NCBI GenBank assembly: GCA_030789695.1
Contig: CM061142.1
Coordinates: 160,458,391 to 160,522,390, forward strand
DNA: 64,000 nt
Direction of reading: 5' to 3'
From: Scilla litardierei
Lineage: Eukaryota > Streptophyta > Magnoliopsida > Asparagales > Asparagaceae
Shown here: positions 44,793-56,034 of the stretch, piece by piece
Numbering within the stretch: position 1 is the first letter of the stretch
Layout: the number at the start of each line of letters is the position of its first letter
Program-made: the position numbers and the translations under genes
The notes under the pieces: model-generated
What the model saw: the letters and a program-made list of their open reading frames with translations, nothing else
The model's database searches: none
What the model was told of the DNA's origin: nothing

Positions 44793-44806
44793 TTCTCCCC
44801 CTTTTT
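44793..44806 (-). promoter_or_regulatory. Sire-2 polypurine tract
   Basis: The minus strand reads AAAAAGGGGGAGAA directly before the 3' LTR, the standard Sirevirus plus-strand primer. Confidence 0.88.
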
Positions 44807-45998
44807 GATGATGCCAAACATGTAAATATATATCTTTAAATTTGGACATATTTAGTAAATATATATCTTTAAATTTGGACATATTTGGTATACTCCTCCT
44901 GAATATGTGGAACTTATGTTAATACGCCCCCTGAGTAGATGGAATATATGACGGCCACATGTGTAAAAATATCTGGAGGTCAAATAAGGAATGTATATGC
45001 CGAAAAATGGGCAGTCCAGTACAATAACGCAATGGTACATGGCAAAGCAACATGAGCTAATTGTATTGCTTATCATCAGGGAAGGCCTCTTAAGTCTGAA
45101 TGTCAGTATATACACATCCACTGACTTCATTGGAATAGTGCAAATATATAAGAAAAATGACATATTAGTTTGGCAAAAAAGAAGAATTACGACATATTAG
45201 GCACATTGGTTTCTAAGAGCTCGGAAGTCATATATGTTGAACTGAAATAATTTGATATGTTTATGCGGCCGTCGTACCCACAGATTAAAACTTGTTTTAG
45301 GAGAAAAAATAAGTGTTTTATGTGAGAAGAATGATCCTAGACATGTGAATGGATGTAATATATGGTGGGGATTGCAACCAAATGTCTAAGCTGCTGGTAT
45401 ATCATGGAAGTAACCTCACATAATATGAAATCTGTTCCAATCCAAATTCTTTATGATATCATTGCTTAATAGTGAGTATTTGAGTATTTCCTTCATATTA
45501 TACAGGAAGCAATGAACAACCTGAGTTAAAACACAGAATCATTTTTGATTTAAATAGCAAAATAGAGAACAGAATTTATAAATCAACAAACTATTCAACG
45601 TAGCCATAGAGGAATAGACAGAACCAACAGTAGTACACACTAGATATCCAAGGCAAAGTTGACAGAACATAACCCAAACAGCACTAAACTAAACAAAGTA
45701 AAGATTATCCAAATACAATCCAAAGTTTGACAGAACCAAATTAACATTACAAAAACAACTAAAAACACCAGAACAGCATAATGAAGCAACCAGCATCACC
45801 AAAAGTCCATCACCAAGCAACCATAAAAAAACAGCAATTAAAGTTTGAAAACCAAACCGAAAAACGACCCAAGTTCAAAGGAACCAACGGTAAGAACAGC
45901 TTTGGGGGATTTGACGGTCTGGGCTGAGAAGGAGATGAGGCACGACGGACATGAAAATGAAGGGACTCGAAATGAGTCAGAAGATGGGCTACGACAAT
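44807..45998 (-). other. Sire-2 3' non-coding region
   Basis: About 1.2 kb between the downstream ORF and the polypurine tract. AT-rich; a frame of 103 codons on the minus strand has no recognisable motif. A 38-base segment near 44822-44888 is repeated in tandem (ATATATCTTTAAATTTGG). Confidence 0.6.
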
Positions 45999-47126
45999 CT
46001 AAAGAGCATCCATCATCCGATTATGCTCCTGCAGTGTAACATCGCCGGCACTAAGATGGGACTGATTACCCTGGAAGCCATCATGCATCTCCTGGTGAAT
46101 CTCATCAAATCCCTTACTAACAGAGTGCCGAAGAGCACGTGTCTCAGCAACCAAATCAATAACACCAGGGGCCAAAGAAGGAGTATCATGAGTACGAGGG
46201 GAAGGACAGGAGCGAGCGACACGCTTGCGGGATGGGATGCAGCCGTGCACGCGAGAGGAAGAGCCAGGAGTTCTGGTGCGAGGAGTGGATGAACCAGGAG
46301 TGTGTCTAGGCATGTGGGAAGTGGGTTCATGGGAGGAAACATCAGCATCATCATCATGATCGGAAGTATCGGAGATGACAAGTTTCATATGGCTGAGAGT
46401 GTCGGAATTAAAATCAATAGGATTAAACACTTGAATAGTGTCAGCAAAGGGTATCTGAAATGCCTCTAGGATCTGAGTGATTAAGGAAGGTAGGAAAATG
46501 TGAGTTTTCACCGGTTTTGTGAGAGATTCAAGAAGAACAGAGCCCCAGTCGATTGGAAGATGACCCATCAGAGAATACAAACATCTAGCAGTGTTAGTAC
46601 TAACATAGTTCAAGGAACCAGTTTTAGGAGCAAGATTAAATAAGGTAATTTTAACCATTAAACGGGCATGGGGAAGAAGGTCAGTGGCCGATCGTTTAAG
46701 GCGAAAATCAGGGGATAGCCATTGTTTAATTTCAGGGTTAGCGATCACTTCGGGAAGAGGATGAACATGAGTGGAAGGAAGATTAAGGATCAGGGAAAGC
46801 ATCGGACCTGTGAGACGGAAATGTAAACCGTTAACTACGGTAGTGATGGAAAGCAAACCATCGTTCTTCGAGGAGTCCAGATTTGCGTAGAACTCGCGAA
46901 CAAGCATCGAAAAATACGGGGTCTTGTTGGAGATGGACCAGAGAGCGACGAGGCCGGCAGAATGGAGCGGGTCGAAGATCCGAGAGAATCCATGGTCAGA
47001 GAAGTCGATGTGGCACTCGGGAGTGAATGGAAGGTTCTCCAAGAGTCGAAACTTTTGGGAGGCCGCCGGAGAGCGAAACCGAGCCGAGAAGACAGTCGGG
47101 ACGAAATTAAGGTAAGTGGGGTCCAT
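45999..47126 (-). CDS. Sire-2 ORF downstream of pol (env-like position), intact
   Basis: An uninterrupted 375-residue frame, starting at ATG 47126. Residues about 20-225 look like a folded domain: LVREFYANLDSS, TTVVNGLHFRLTGPML and a helical segment (LLPHARLMVKITLFNL); they match the domain in the Sire-1 ORF. Residues about 245-320 are Ser/Pro/Thr/Arg-rich and disordered-looking. The C-terminal 50 residues (TRALRHSVSKGFDEIHQEM) are predicted helical, perhaps a coiled coil. It resembles the family annotated as 'putative plant transposon protein'. No signal peptide, membrane span or cysteine pattern of an envelope protein is seen. It is open although gag-pol of the same element has many breaks. 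Function is unknown. Confidence 0.72.
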   Translation of the reverse strand: MDPTYLNFVPTVFSARFRSPAASQKFRLLENLPFTPECHIDFSDHGFSRIFDPLHSAGLVALWSISNKTPYFSMLVREFYANLDSSKNDGLLSITTVVNGLHFRLTGPMLSLILNLPSTHVHPLPEVIANPEIKQWLSPDFRLKRSATDLLPHARLMVKITLFNLAPKTGSLNYVSTNTARCLYSLMGHLPIDWGSVLLESLTKPVKTHIFLPSLITQILEAFQIPFADTIQVFNPIDFNSDTLSHMKLVISDTSDHDDDADVSSHEPTSHMPRHTPGSSTPRTRTPGSSSRVHGCIPSRKRVARSCPSPRTHDTPSLAPGVIDLVAETRALRHSVSKGFDEIHQEMHDGFQGNQSHLSAGDVTLQEHNRMMDAL

Positions 47127-47639
47127 GGGGGGAAGAACGAGTGAATAGGAAGCAGAGCGATGGGAAATTTAGGCGAAGAGGGCCGATGACGAGAAAATCC
47201 GGTGAATTTGGGCGGAGGGTTTCGGCGATTTGTTGGGTTAGGGCGGTTAGTCCGTCGATTTGGGGAGGAAGGGACGGGGCGCTTCGGGGAATGGGATGGG
47301 TTGCCTCAGTAATTGAGGATATTAAATAAGAAAGAAAAGGAGTCAGTTATTGGAAGTTGGGGAAGTTTTGGGAACATGAATTTTTCCAATCGGCAGAAGA
47401 AGTTTTGAAAACTGAAAAAATACTGATTCGAAAAATGAATAGATATGTTCCGTTGGAAACTAAAATTTGGAAAGAACTGTTAACCGAAAAAATAAGCGGG
47501 AAGACGAAGCAGTTACCGAAAAATTAAAAAATATAAGTTGGTGACCAATATTTTTGAATTGGTCGACCAATTTTAAAAAATAAGCAAAAACTTTGAAAAA
47601 AAATTTGAGAAAAAGTTTAAAAAACATTATAAGAATGTG
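47127..47639 (-). other. Sire-2 spacer between pol and downstream ORF, with palindromes
   Basis: Non-coding. Near pol it carries TTGGTGACCAA (47538-47548) and AATTGGTCGACCAATT (47557-47572), the same palindrome family as in the Sire-2 LTRs. Confidence 0.7.
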
Positions 47640-48692
47640 TCATACGTCGGATTCACTAATAATTCCCAAATTTCTTCGAATCTTAATAAAAGTATCTTCT
47701 TTCAAAGGTTTAGTCAAAATATCAGCAGTTTGATGTCCAGTAGATATAAATTTTAGAACAATGTCTTCTTTCTGAACATGATCATCTAAAAAATGATGAC
47801 GTACATCAATATGTTTTGTACGTGAATGATGCACATGATTTTTAGATAGATTAATAGCACTAGTATTATCACACATAATATGGCATGTTGATCAATCAAT
47901 ACCATAGTCTGAAATAGTTTGTTTCATCCATAAAATTTGAGCACTTGTTAAACCGGCGGCAATATATTCTGCCTCGGTTGTAGATAATGAAACAGAGTTT
48001 TGCTTTTTGCTAAACCAAGAAACTAAAGCATGTCCTAAAAAGTGGCATGTACCGCTTGTACTTTTACGGTCTGATTTGCAACCAGCAAAGTCTGCATCAC
48101 TATATGATAATAAATCAAATGTGCTTGACTTAGGGTAAAATAAACCAAAATCAGAAGTATGCTTGACATATCTAATAATCCTTTTTACGATAGTTAAATG
48201 TGAAAACTTAGGATCTGCCTGAAAACGTGCACATAAACATACTAAAAACATAATGTCTGGTCTACTAGCAGTTAGATAATTAAAGAGCCAATCATACCTC
48301 TGTAAAGAAGTTGATCAACACTCTTACCATTTAAATCTTTGTCGAGAGAAGTAGATGTACTCATTGGAGTACGTTTTTCTGCAGAACTTTCTAAACCAAA
48401 ATGCTTGATGAGTTCTTTAGAATACTTGTTTTGTTGAATGAAGATTCCTTCCTTCATTTGTTTGATTTGAAGACCGAGGAAGTAATTGAGTTCACCCATG
48501 TGACTCATCTCAAATTCTTTCTGCATAATTTTAGAAAAATCTTGACAAAGAGATTCATTAGTAGAACCAAAAATAATATCATCAACGTATATTTGAATAA
48601 TGATTATGTCAGATTTTATGGGTTTAATAAACAGAGTAGAATCTATTTTACCAATTGAATAACCTGAATTTAAAAGATAGCTTTTTAATCTT
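47640..48692 (-). pseudogene. pol: Sire-2 reverse transcriptase C-terminal part and RNase H, broken
   Basis: The catalytic YVDD is encoded at 48578-48589. The frame 48272-48526 continues with [20 protein letters not shown]. 47892-48251 has the RNase H start ([29 protein letters not shown]). 47640-47876 has the end with [18 protein letters not shown] and ISESDV. Breaks: a frameshift near 48700, a lost base or stop between 48272 and 48251, and an in-frame TGA near 47888. The parts align in order with the intact Sire-1 ORF. Confidence 0.85.
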
Positions 48693-49757
48693 TCATACCA
48701 AGCACGAGGTGCTTGTTTGAGACCATATAAAGCCTTTGTTCAATTTGAAAACATGATTTTCTAAATTTTCATGAATATAACCCGAAGGTTGTTCTACATA
48801 AACTTCTTCTTTAAGAAAACCATTTAGAAAAGCACTTTTGACATCCATTTGAAATAACTTAAAATCTTTAAAACATGCAAATGATAATAGCATTCTAATG
48901 GATTCAAGACGTGCAACGGGTGCATAGGTTTCATCATAATCAATACCTTCTTCTTGATTATAAACTTGTGCGACCAATCGTGCATTGTTTCTAATTACCT
49001 GACCAGATTCATTCAATTTATTTTTGAATACCCACTTGGTACCAATAATTGAATGATCTGATGGTCTGGGAACTAATTCCCAAACATCATTCCGTTGAAA
49101 TTGATTGAGTTCTTCCTGCATATCAATAATCCACGAACTGTCTTCACATCCATCTTTGATGTTCTTTGGTTCAATGGTTGAAAGGAAAGCAGAATGTGCC
49201 ATTTGTTCTATTTGACGACGAGTTCTCACTCCATCTGTAATATCTCCAATGATTAACTCTGATGGATGATTTGAAACTTGTGCAAATGCCTTAGGAAGAT
49301 CTGCATTATCTGAAATAGACTCAACAGAGGGTTTAGTAGCATCAATATCGTCAAGTTTAATATTATCTAAAGAATTAGATAAAGGTAATATATTCTCTTC
49401 ATCATCAATGATGGGAGAATTAGATGAGGGGTTCTCATCAAAGGTGACATGTAGTGATTCTTCAATTGTTGAAGTTCTTTTGTTATATACTTTGTAGGCT
49501 TTGCTACGTGTTGAGTATCCAACAAAAATACCTTCATCAGATTTTGAATCAAATTTATCACGTGTATCTTTAGTATTAAGAATGAAACATTTACATCCAA
49601 ACACTTTAAAATATGATACACGAGGAATGCGATTAAAGAATAATTCAAAACAAGTTTTATTAAGCAATGGCCTTATAAGAACTTTATTCATAATGTAGCA
49701 AGCAGTTGCGACAGCTTCTACCCAAAAATATTTTGGTAATTTACTATCACAAAGCAT
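48693..49757 (-). pseudogene. pol: Sire-2 integrase C-terminal part and start of reverse transcriptase
   Basis: A 354-residue frame: integrase tail (FWVEAVATACYIMNK, FVGYSTRSKAYKVYNKR), a variable acidic linker, then reverse transcriptase from about residue 215 ([25 protein letters not shown]). It leaves the frame near residue 345, before the YVDD motif. Confidence 0.85.
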
Positions 49758-50054
49758 TGTTCTTGCACATTCTTGTAAATTTCTATTTTTTCTTTTTACT
49801 ACTACATTCTGAGGAGGAGCACGAGGAAAAGAAAAATTGTGAGTAACGCCATTTTCATTACAAAACTTGGTAAAAGATATATATTCATATTCTCCCCTCT
49901 GATCACTACGAATAGTGACAATGTTAGAGGATTTGATTTTTTGTATCTTTTTACAAAATATTGAAAATTCTTCAAAAGCATCATTCTTATTTTGTAAGAA
50001 TATAATCCAAGTGTATCTTGAATAATCATCAACAATGATAAATGCATATCTACT
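49758..50054 (-). pseudogene. pol: Sire-2 integrase catalytic core, inactivated
   Basis: In the frame that follows LDLFGP the second catalytic Asp is present (RSDQRGEYE). At the third catalytic position, in front of RKNRN, the codon at 49794-49796 encodes Lys instead of Glu. A frameshift at about 50052 separates this part from the zinc-binding region upstream. A shadow frame at 49802-50047 is not the protein. Confidence 0.82.
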
Positions 50055-50690
50055 TCAATTCAAAGGGGCTACTCTTGAAGGACCAAACAAATCCAAGTGT
50101 AGGAGTTCTAACGGTCTCTTTGTTGAGATAATGTCCTTTGATTTAAAAGAATATTTGTGCATTTTTCCTTGTTGACAAGCATCACAAAAATGTTTGTGTT
50201 TGAAATAAATATTTGGCATTCTATTTACTAAATTGTGTTTAGAAATATGTGCTAGGTTTTTGAAGTTAGTGTGTCGAAAACGTTTATGCCATAAAAGTGT
50301 ATCATCTGATATAATCATTAAACAATGATTATGAGTTGTAACAAACATGCATAAGATATAAATGTTATTCTTTCGCTTACCATGGATTAAAATAGACGAC
50401 ATATCAGAATCATAAATGATGCAATCATTTTGTTCAAATACTATTTTGTAATTTTTATCACATAATTGACTAATGGAAAGCAAATTGTGTTTCAAACCGT
50501 CAACCAGGAGAACATTCTCAATGATAGGCTGATTTGTATTACCAACTGTTCCAGTGCCTATGATTTTACCTTTGTTGTTGTCACCAAAGGTAACTGTGCC
50601 TCCATCTTTATATTTAACGGTTGAAAGCAAGTTGACATTTCCCGTCAATGTTTTGAACATCCACTATCCAAAATCCATCTTTCTTTTCTA
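50055..50690 (-). pseudogene. pol: Sire-2 protease and integrase zinc-binding region
   Basis: WILDSGCSKH with the catalytic DSG is encoded just upstream of 50660 but in another frame; a one-base loss separates it from the 201-residue frame at 50055-50660. That frame has LVDGLKHNLLSISQLCDKNY, the integrase zinc-binding residues (WHKRFRH, CDACQQGK) and ends after LDLFGPSRVAPL, the site of the first catalytic Asp. Confidence 0.85.
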
Positions 50691-51273
50691 GGTACCTGAA
50701 AGATAAAACATTAAGCATTGGTACCCTTTGAATGAGGGTCCTTGGTATTAGATTTTCGGAAGCCAAACCCAAGTGGAATTTGGCTTTCTAATATACTCAT
50801 TAGAATAAACAATAGAATGTATATAATGAGAAATATAACTATTTCTATCTTTTAAGCATGAATCCTTAGGAACCCATATACTAATCGTAGTAGGTTTCCT
50901 AGAATGATGGTTTTGAAATGTTAATAACATTTCTTTGTGAAGAAGAAGTAGGAATGTTTACTTTATTCGTGTAAATGAATGCGTGATTCTTCTTTTGTGG
51001 TTTAACAAAAATTGTTTTTCCACAAGATGAAGATGTGTTACAAGACTTAGGTGCATTCTTATGAGAATATCCCAGTCATTGTCTATGATTTGCTGGATAT
51101 TGAATTTTTAGCAAATCATTGAGATTTGTCTTTCCTTTGTTATATTTATTAACATTGGATGACATCTCATCGTATTTCATCTTAGTGATGAGATACTTTT
51201 ATCCATTTCGGATATTTGTGTATGCAATTCTAGATTCTTAGTTTTGAGAAGATCATTCTCTTTACTAAGCCAA
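50691..51273 (-). pseudogene. Sire-2 Gag-Pol linker and Gag coiled-coil remnant
   Basis: The frame 50748-50930 ends NSTWVWLPKI, the motif upstream of protease. The part to 51273 has the composition of the Gag coiled coil but is in several frames. Confidence 0.55.
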
Positions 51274-51318
51274 TCATACCTCTGTAAAGCACATGTTGAT
51301 CAACACTCTTACCATTCT
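51268..51318. other. ectopic patch from the RT region inside gag
   Basis: About 45 bases resemble 48288-48334 of the same element (CCAATCATACCTCTGTAAAG, then TTGATCAACACTCTTACCATT). On the right the patch is joined through repeated TAAAGCACATGTT. Confidence 0.75.
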
Positions 51319-52356
51319 TACCATAAAGCACATGTTAGCACTTTCATTCTGATCAACTTCATCATCTGAAGAATCATCCCATGTTGCCGCAAAAGCTTTC
51401 TTCATGTTGTCAAACTTCCTTTCTCTTCTAGATTGATCATTGTTGTTGGAAGTTTTGAACTTAGCCTTGTGAAGCGAACAATCTTTTTTCATATGTCCAG
51501 GCCTATTACAATTAAAGCAGAGAGAAGAATTAGTATTCTTAGATTTGAAATTATTATTATACTTACCTTTTTGAAAGAATTTTTTGAAGTTCTTGGCAAA
51601 GAATGCCATATCATCATCCGAATCTTCATTTTCCGATGTCGTGTTGAAGGCGAGTACTTTCTTCTTTTGATCTGATTCTTCTTTCTCATCTTGTAATGTA
51701 ACTTCATGGGCCATTAGGTTACCAATAAGATCTTCCATGGTTAATGTGGAAAGATCATTGGCTTCATCAATAGCAGTAATCTTTGGACGCCATTCTGGAG
51801 AGAGTACTTTAAGAATCTTGCGTACCTGATCATGATTAGAATAAACTTTTCCAAGAGCATTAAGAGAATTAATAATATTAGTGAACCTGGTGTTCATTTC
51901 TTCAATTGTCTCTTTGTCCTGCATCTTGAACAACTCATATTTATGAACCAAAGAGAAAATCTAAGTTTCCTTTACTTTACTGGTTCCTTCATGAGTTACC
52001 TCGAGTATGCGCCAAATCTCTTTTGCACTTTTGGCCTGAGATACTCGATTAAACTCATGTTTATCCATGGCATAGAATAAAGCATTCATGGCCTTTGAGT
52101 TGTTGGTTTTTGCAGATTTGTCGTTAGCGGTCCATTCAGTTACATGAGTTATTGGCTTTGTGTATCCTGGCTCTACGATGTCCCAAATCTCATAATGCAT
52201 AATTTGGAGAAGAATCTCCATTCGTATTTTCCAATTTGAGTAGTTAGAACCATCAAATAGAGGAGGACGAACTTGAGAGTGTCCTTCAGGATGTTGATTT
52301 GTGTTGTACTTGTGTGGAACGGCGTTCATGTTTGATGCTGCGGAACTTTCTGCCAT
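51274..52356 (-). pseudogene. gag: Sire-2 gag
   Basis: ATG at 52356, ten bases after the primer-binding site. Residues 1-131 contain PPLFDGSNYSNWKIRME and VTHEGTSKVKE and end at an in-frame TAG (51961-51963). The same frame reopens to 51274: LFKMQDKETIEEM, a zinc knuckle CFNCNRPGHMKKDC (residues 145-158 of that part) and an acidic part with SANMCFM. The last codons come from a foreign patch (see findings). Gag forms the particle; this copy would end early. Confidence 0.87.
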
Positions 52357-52365
52357 CTTAACCTT

Positions 52366-52379
52366 GCTTTGATACTAAA
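52366..52379 (-). promoter_or_regulatory. Sire-2 primer-binding site
   Basis: The minus strand reads TTTAGTATCAAAGC, two changes from the initiator methionine tRNA complement in Sire-1. Confidence 0.8.
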
Positions 52380-53729
52380 TGTAATTTTAAACTGTATGGA
52401 TCGATACACTAGAGGGGGGGGTGTGAATAGTGTATATAATAAAAAATGTTGCCAATAAAACGTTACTGATATTTGCAAAGATGACACAGAAATGAAATGA
52501 CAAGTACTGAAAATAAATCAATCGCAAACACAGAGATGTATCCTGGTTCGGATCCTCTTGATCCTAGTCCAGTCATCTACTCCCAGTAGAGATTTTCAAT
52601 CCACTGTAATCACTTGCCCCGCAAGCACCAACTTTACAAAAATGGCAATACCTCCAGTGTTCCAAACTTTATACAATCTCTCTTCAAGAGATCCAAATAA
52701 CTTTGTAATGAAACAAAAGAAAATAAACACCTATAGCCTTGTAATGAATATGTAATATGAATTCAAAGGATTGGTGTTTAAAAAAGAAACTTCAATGTTT
52801 CAAGATATATAACGGTGAAACACAATTGAAGTTCTTCCGTTCTTAAACGAAGAGAGAAATCTAATGCTTTCTTCTTAAAAATAAGAAAAGAACAACTTTC
52901 CCAAAAAGTGTTGAAATCCAAGTTCTTCCATTCTTAAACGAAGAGAGAAATCTAATGATTTCTTCTTACAAATAAGAAAAGAACAACTAATGGCCGAATG
53001 CTTAAGAAAATCAGAGGCTTGATTTCAACAATGAAAGTAAAGAAGAGGAAAGTGTGTGAATCAAAAGAGAGGGTCTACCCCTCTATTTATAGTGTTTTGG
53101 AACGGTTGAGGAGTTCCAATGACGTTGGGAAATGGTCATAAACGGCTCTGGAAAGTTTGGGCTTCAAACGGCTAGATTTGAGATTGATCGACCAATAAAA
53201 TTGGTCGACCAAAATTTAGAGAAGGAATTTTGACCGTTGGAGGGTATTTTCAGAATTTACATGGTCAAGGGAGTTTGCTCAAGAAATCCCATAGTCAAAT
53301 TCGAAGATTAAAAATTGGTCTGCCAATTTTCTGGGTACGAATTTTCGAAATAGGGAAGTGTAGAACTCTGAGTAATGGAACCTAGGAGACTAAGATATAG
53401 TATTCATAAGGCTTTGTAACTCTAAAAAGGTAAATTTTACATTGATTACATAAAAGCCGTAGATAAGACTGCATCTGCATCTGAATCTGAGAAGCTTCTT
53501 TGCAGGGGATCCTTATCACGTGATTATATATCCAAGTTGTGGATGTAAGGTGCATTTGCCTTTCCAACTTCATAAACTGATATATCTGTTTGAATATGCA
53601 TGAAGATATCTGAATGTGTGGAACTCAGCATGTATTTGTATCAGCATAGATAGAGTTAGTATCACTGAAATATGTTTGTCATATCAAAACCATATAGAAA
53701 TAAAAATATGGAATTATGAAATTCCAACA
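52380..53729 (-). repeat. Sire-2 5' LTR
   Basis: 1,350 bases, plus reading TGTAATTTTAAACTG to ATTCCAACA. Palindromes at 53183-53212, the left one with one changed base. Two copies of a segment with TTCTTCCGTTCTTAAACGAA lie at about 52830-52950. Confidence 0.9.
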
Positions 53730-54345
53730 TACTCATCATCATAGGGTCCCAAAGACTAAAAATGGGAATGTCAAAGTTTGGATTCCCAAGAGATGAACAA
53801 TCCAAATAAAAGACAAATACATTTCTAGTTTTATGGACAATATTCATTTTTGTCATGATTATAGATTTTCATATGATATGAAATCAAGGCACCAATGGGT
53901 TTGGTTCCCTTTGTATTGAAAACATCATATGTGCTAACCCCATGGACTCAATAGCAAGGAGTACCAAAAGTTTTGATTTGTAGGTATGCACACATTTGGA
54001 ATTGAAAAGTAAGCTCTCAAGAACAAGCACAAATTAAGGGGGAGGTAAATGAATATATCAAGCAAATTTGTAGGAGGACTATACAGTAAAATTCTTTTTA
54101 TTCATGGCATACCATATTCTTTATGCACCCATGTTGATTTTTGAGTCACACATTTTAGACTCATGCACATACGTAGGGGGATAGAATTCATGTATGCTAT
54201 ATCTTTTTGAGATGGCCAAAGGGGAGAGATATGTGTTGTGATACATGTGATACATTGTTCGGTCTGCCACATACACACACATACTATGCATTGCATAAAA
54301 TTTTATGACTTCTATATGATTTTATATGCAAAAAGTTGTCATCAT
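53730..54345 (+). pseudogene. Sire-3 remnant after Sire-2
   Basis: It begins with a coding-like trace containing KTKNGNVKVWIPK, which in Sireviruses lies between Gag and protease. No protease, integrase or RT motif follows. The rest is 3' non-coding sequence with small frames. So Sire-3 lost pol by deletion. Confidence 0.6.
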
Positions 54346-54359
54346 CAAAAGGGGGAGAA
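54346..54359 (+). promoter_or_regulatory. Sire-3 polypurine tract
   Basis: CAAAAGGGGGAGAA directly before the 3' LTR. Confidence 0.88.
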
Positions 54360-55506
54360 TGTTGGGGTTTGAGTCTCCACCACGTGGTTTATTTGATGAT
54401 GAACAACAAAATATGGTATTATTATCTCCACTAAATATTCTGCAAAGGTTTGTGCCATTCAAGCTATGCTATGGAACATTAAAGATCAACTTATAATAGC
54501 CAAGCTTTTGGAGTGCTCACAAGGTTAAGAGAAATAAAAAAGAAGCACTCAAGGATGGTGTGATGAGCTAGCAAGGCCATGAACCATTGGAGCTAAAGAA
54601 AATATGAAGATTTGGATCTTAGTCGACTAATTTGACTAGGTAAACAAGTGATGGGTTCTGTTTGGAAAAATAGCCAACTGTAGTACATCTGGAAGTTGAC
54701 TTCTTCAGTCCCAATAGTCGACTGCCAGATGCATAGCAGCAGACTAATTTTGTCCAGGTAGTTCATTTTTACCATCATTTCTATCTGTTTTTCTAACCGT
54801 TTGAATGGTATTTTGGAGACTGTTTTGTTCATACTTTGCAATTTATAAATAAGGGTTTAGTTCGAATTTATTCCAACAATATTTGCTAATATTTTCAATA
54901 GAAAAAGAGAATTTCATAGCCCAAAATCTTTTAAGCATAAAACTCTTTCTTAGCCAAAATTCTTCATTGTTTTCAAATCTTCTTGCCCTAAAGTTTTATA
55001 TCTCCACAAAGCTCTCTATCTCTTCATTCTTAGGAGATCATCTTCATAGCCTTCATACACTCTAAATCTTCAAGCAAGGCTATAGGAAAAGAACATTCTT
55101 TCTTCATCAAGTACAAGAGGAAAATCCTCAGGTGTTAAGATGGTAAGTGGGTGTGTTGTATTACACCTCTTGGGAATATGCAATTGTAATTTCATTATTT
55201 GGAAAATATTGGAATTAGCTGAGTGGTACTCGGGTGGCTGGATGAAGGATAAGCCAAGTGGGACTTGGATATTTGAACCAGAATATATCTCATGTTTGCG
55301 CTTGATTATCTTTGTGTTATTTTTCTATTGGAATTTCATTTTCGTTGCATACTCATTATTTGCTTGAGATATTATTAATTTGAGTTAAATTTATGTAACA
55401 CCAGTTGTAACTCTAAGTAGACTTATTAGAGGGAAATTTTAAGTTTTATTGAGATACTAATCACCCCCCTTCTAGTATCTACTTAACCATCCATAGGATC
55501 CCAACA
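54360..55506 (+). repeat. Sire-3 3' LTR, with internal deletion
   Basis: TGTTGGGGTTTGAG to GATCCCAACA. It lacks about 200 bases that are present in the 5' LTR at about 41025-41225. TAGTCGACTA at 54620-54629. Confidence 0.85.
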
Positions 55507-56034
55507 GCTATATAGTTTTAAATTCTGTCTTATGAATACTTATATGTCAGTATGAAATCAGTATAAATGCAGTTTAGCCCATAATATATCTGTCTGGTGC
55601 AAGAGTCATAATAGAACCAACTGCAGTGATTGAAAAAGACTCAAGAGGAGATGGATTGCTAGGGAAATCAACTATCTGAATGTACGGAAAAAGAGCTAAG
55701 TAACAAGATACATGCAAGCCTCAAAAAGTCAGGAACTAAAATATTACTTTTGTGATTCATCAAAGGCTATTTGAGTTGTGAACATGCTTGTGCTTCTATG
55801 GATATTCATGGCTATGTGCACATAGGTCCCACCACATTACTGTCCAGACATACATACATTAATTTTCACAAAGAAAGCATAAATGATTATAATGGTAAAT
55901 CTATCATATACATAAAACATTCATCTATAAGTAGCTATCTATCACATTGGAACTTGGTTAGTTGGTCTTTTGGCCTAAGCTATCACATCTAAGCTATTGG
56001 ACTTAGCTACTGCAAGCAAAATATTGATGGATCC
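55507..56034. other. spacer between Sire-3 and Copia-2, nothing recognised
   Basis: AT-rich, short frames only. Confidence 0.5.

Larger units (their letters stand above)
43445..53729 (-). mobile_element. Sire-2: full-length Sirevirus with both LTRs, minus strand
   Basis: 10,285 bases. On the minus strand: LTR 53729-52380, primer-binding site, gag (52356-51274), linker, protease, integrase, reverse transcriptase, RNase H (to 47640), palindromic motifs, an intact downstream ORF (47126-45999), polypurine tract and LTR 44792-43445. It lies in Sire-3 in the opposite direction. Gag-pol has many breaks, so it is dead by itself. The flanking five bases do not match (GTTTA and TACTC), so recombination or decay has touched the ends. 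Confidence 0.9.
40765..55506 (+). mobile_element. Sire-3: decayed Sirevirus, plus strand, host of Sire-2
   Basis: LTRs at 40765-42105 and 54360-55506, an initiator-tRNA primer-binding site, a broken gag and an AAAAGGGGGAGAA polypurine tract. Without Sire-2 it is about 4.5 kb. Nearly all of pol is missing: after gag, the only coding-like trace is a VWIPK motif near 53795 that normally lies upstream of protease. No target duplication was found (ACAAT left, GCTAT right). Confidence 0.8.

Noticed and set aside
45999..47126. true envelope glycoprotein gene
   Set aside because: Position is env-like, but there is no signal peptide, membrane span or cysteine pattern. Similarity to the Sire-1 ORF and to plant transposon-type proteins is the better description.
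49802..50047. hydrophobic 81-residue frame as a membrane protein
   Set aside because: It is the wrong reading frame of the Sire-2 integrase core.
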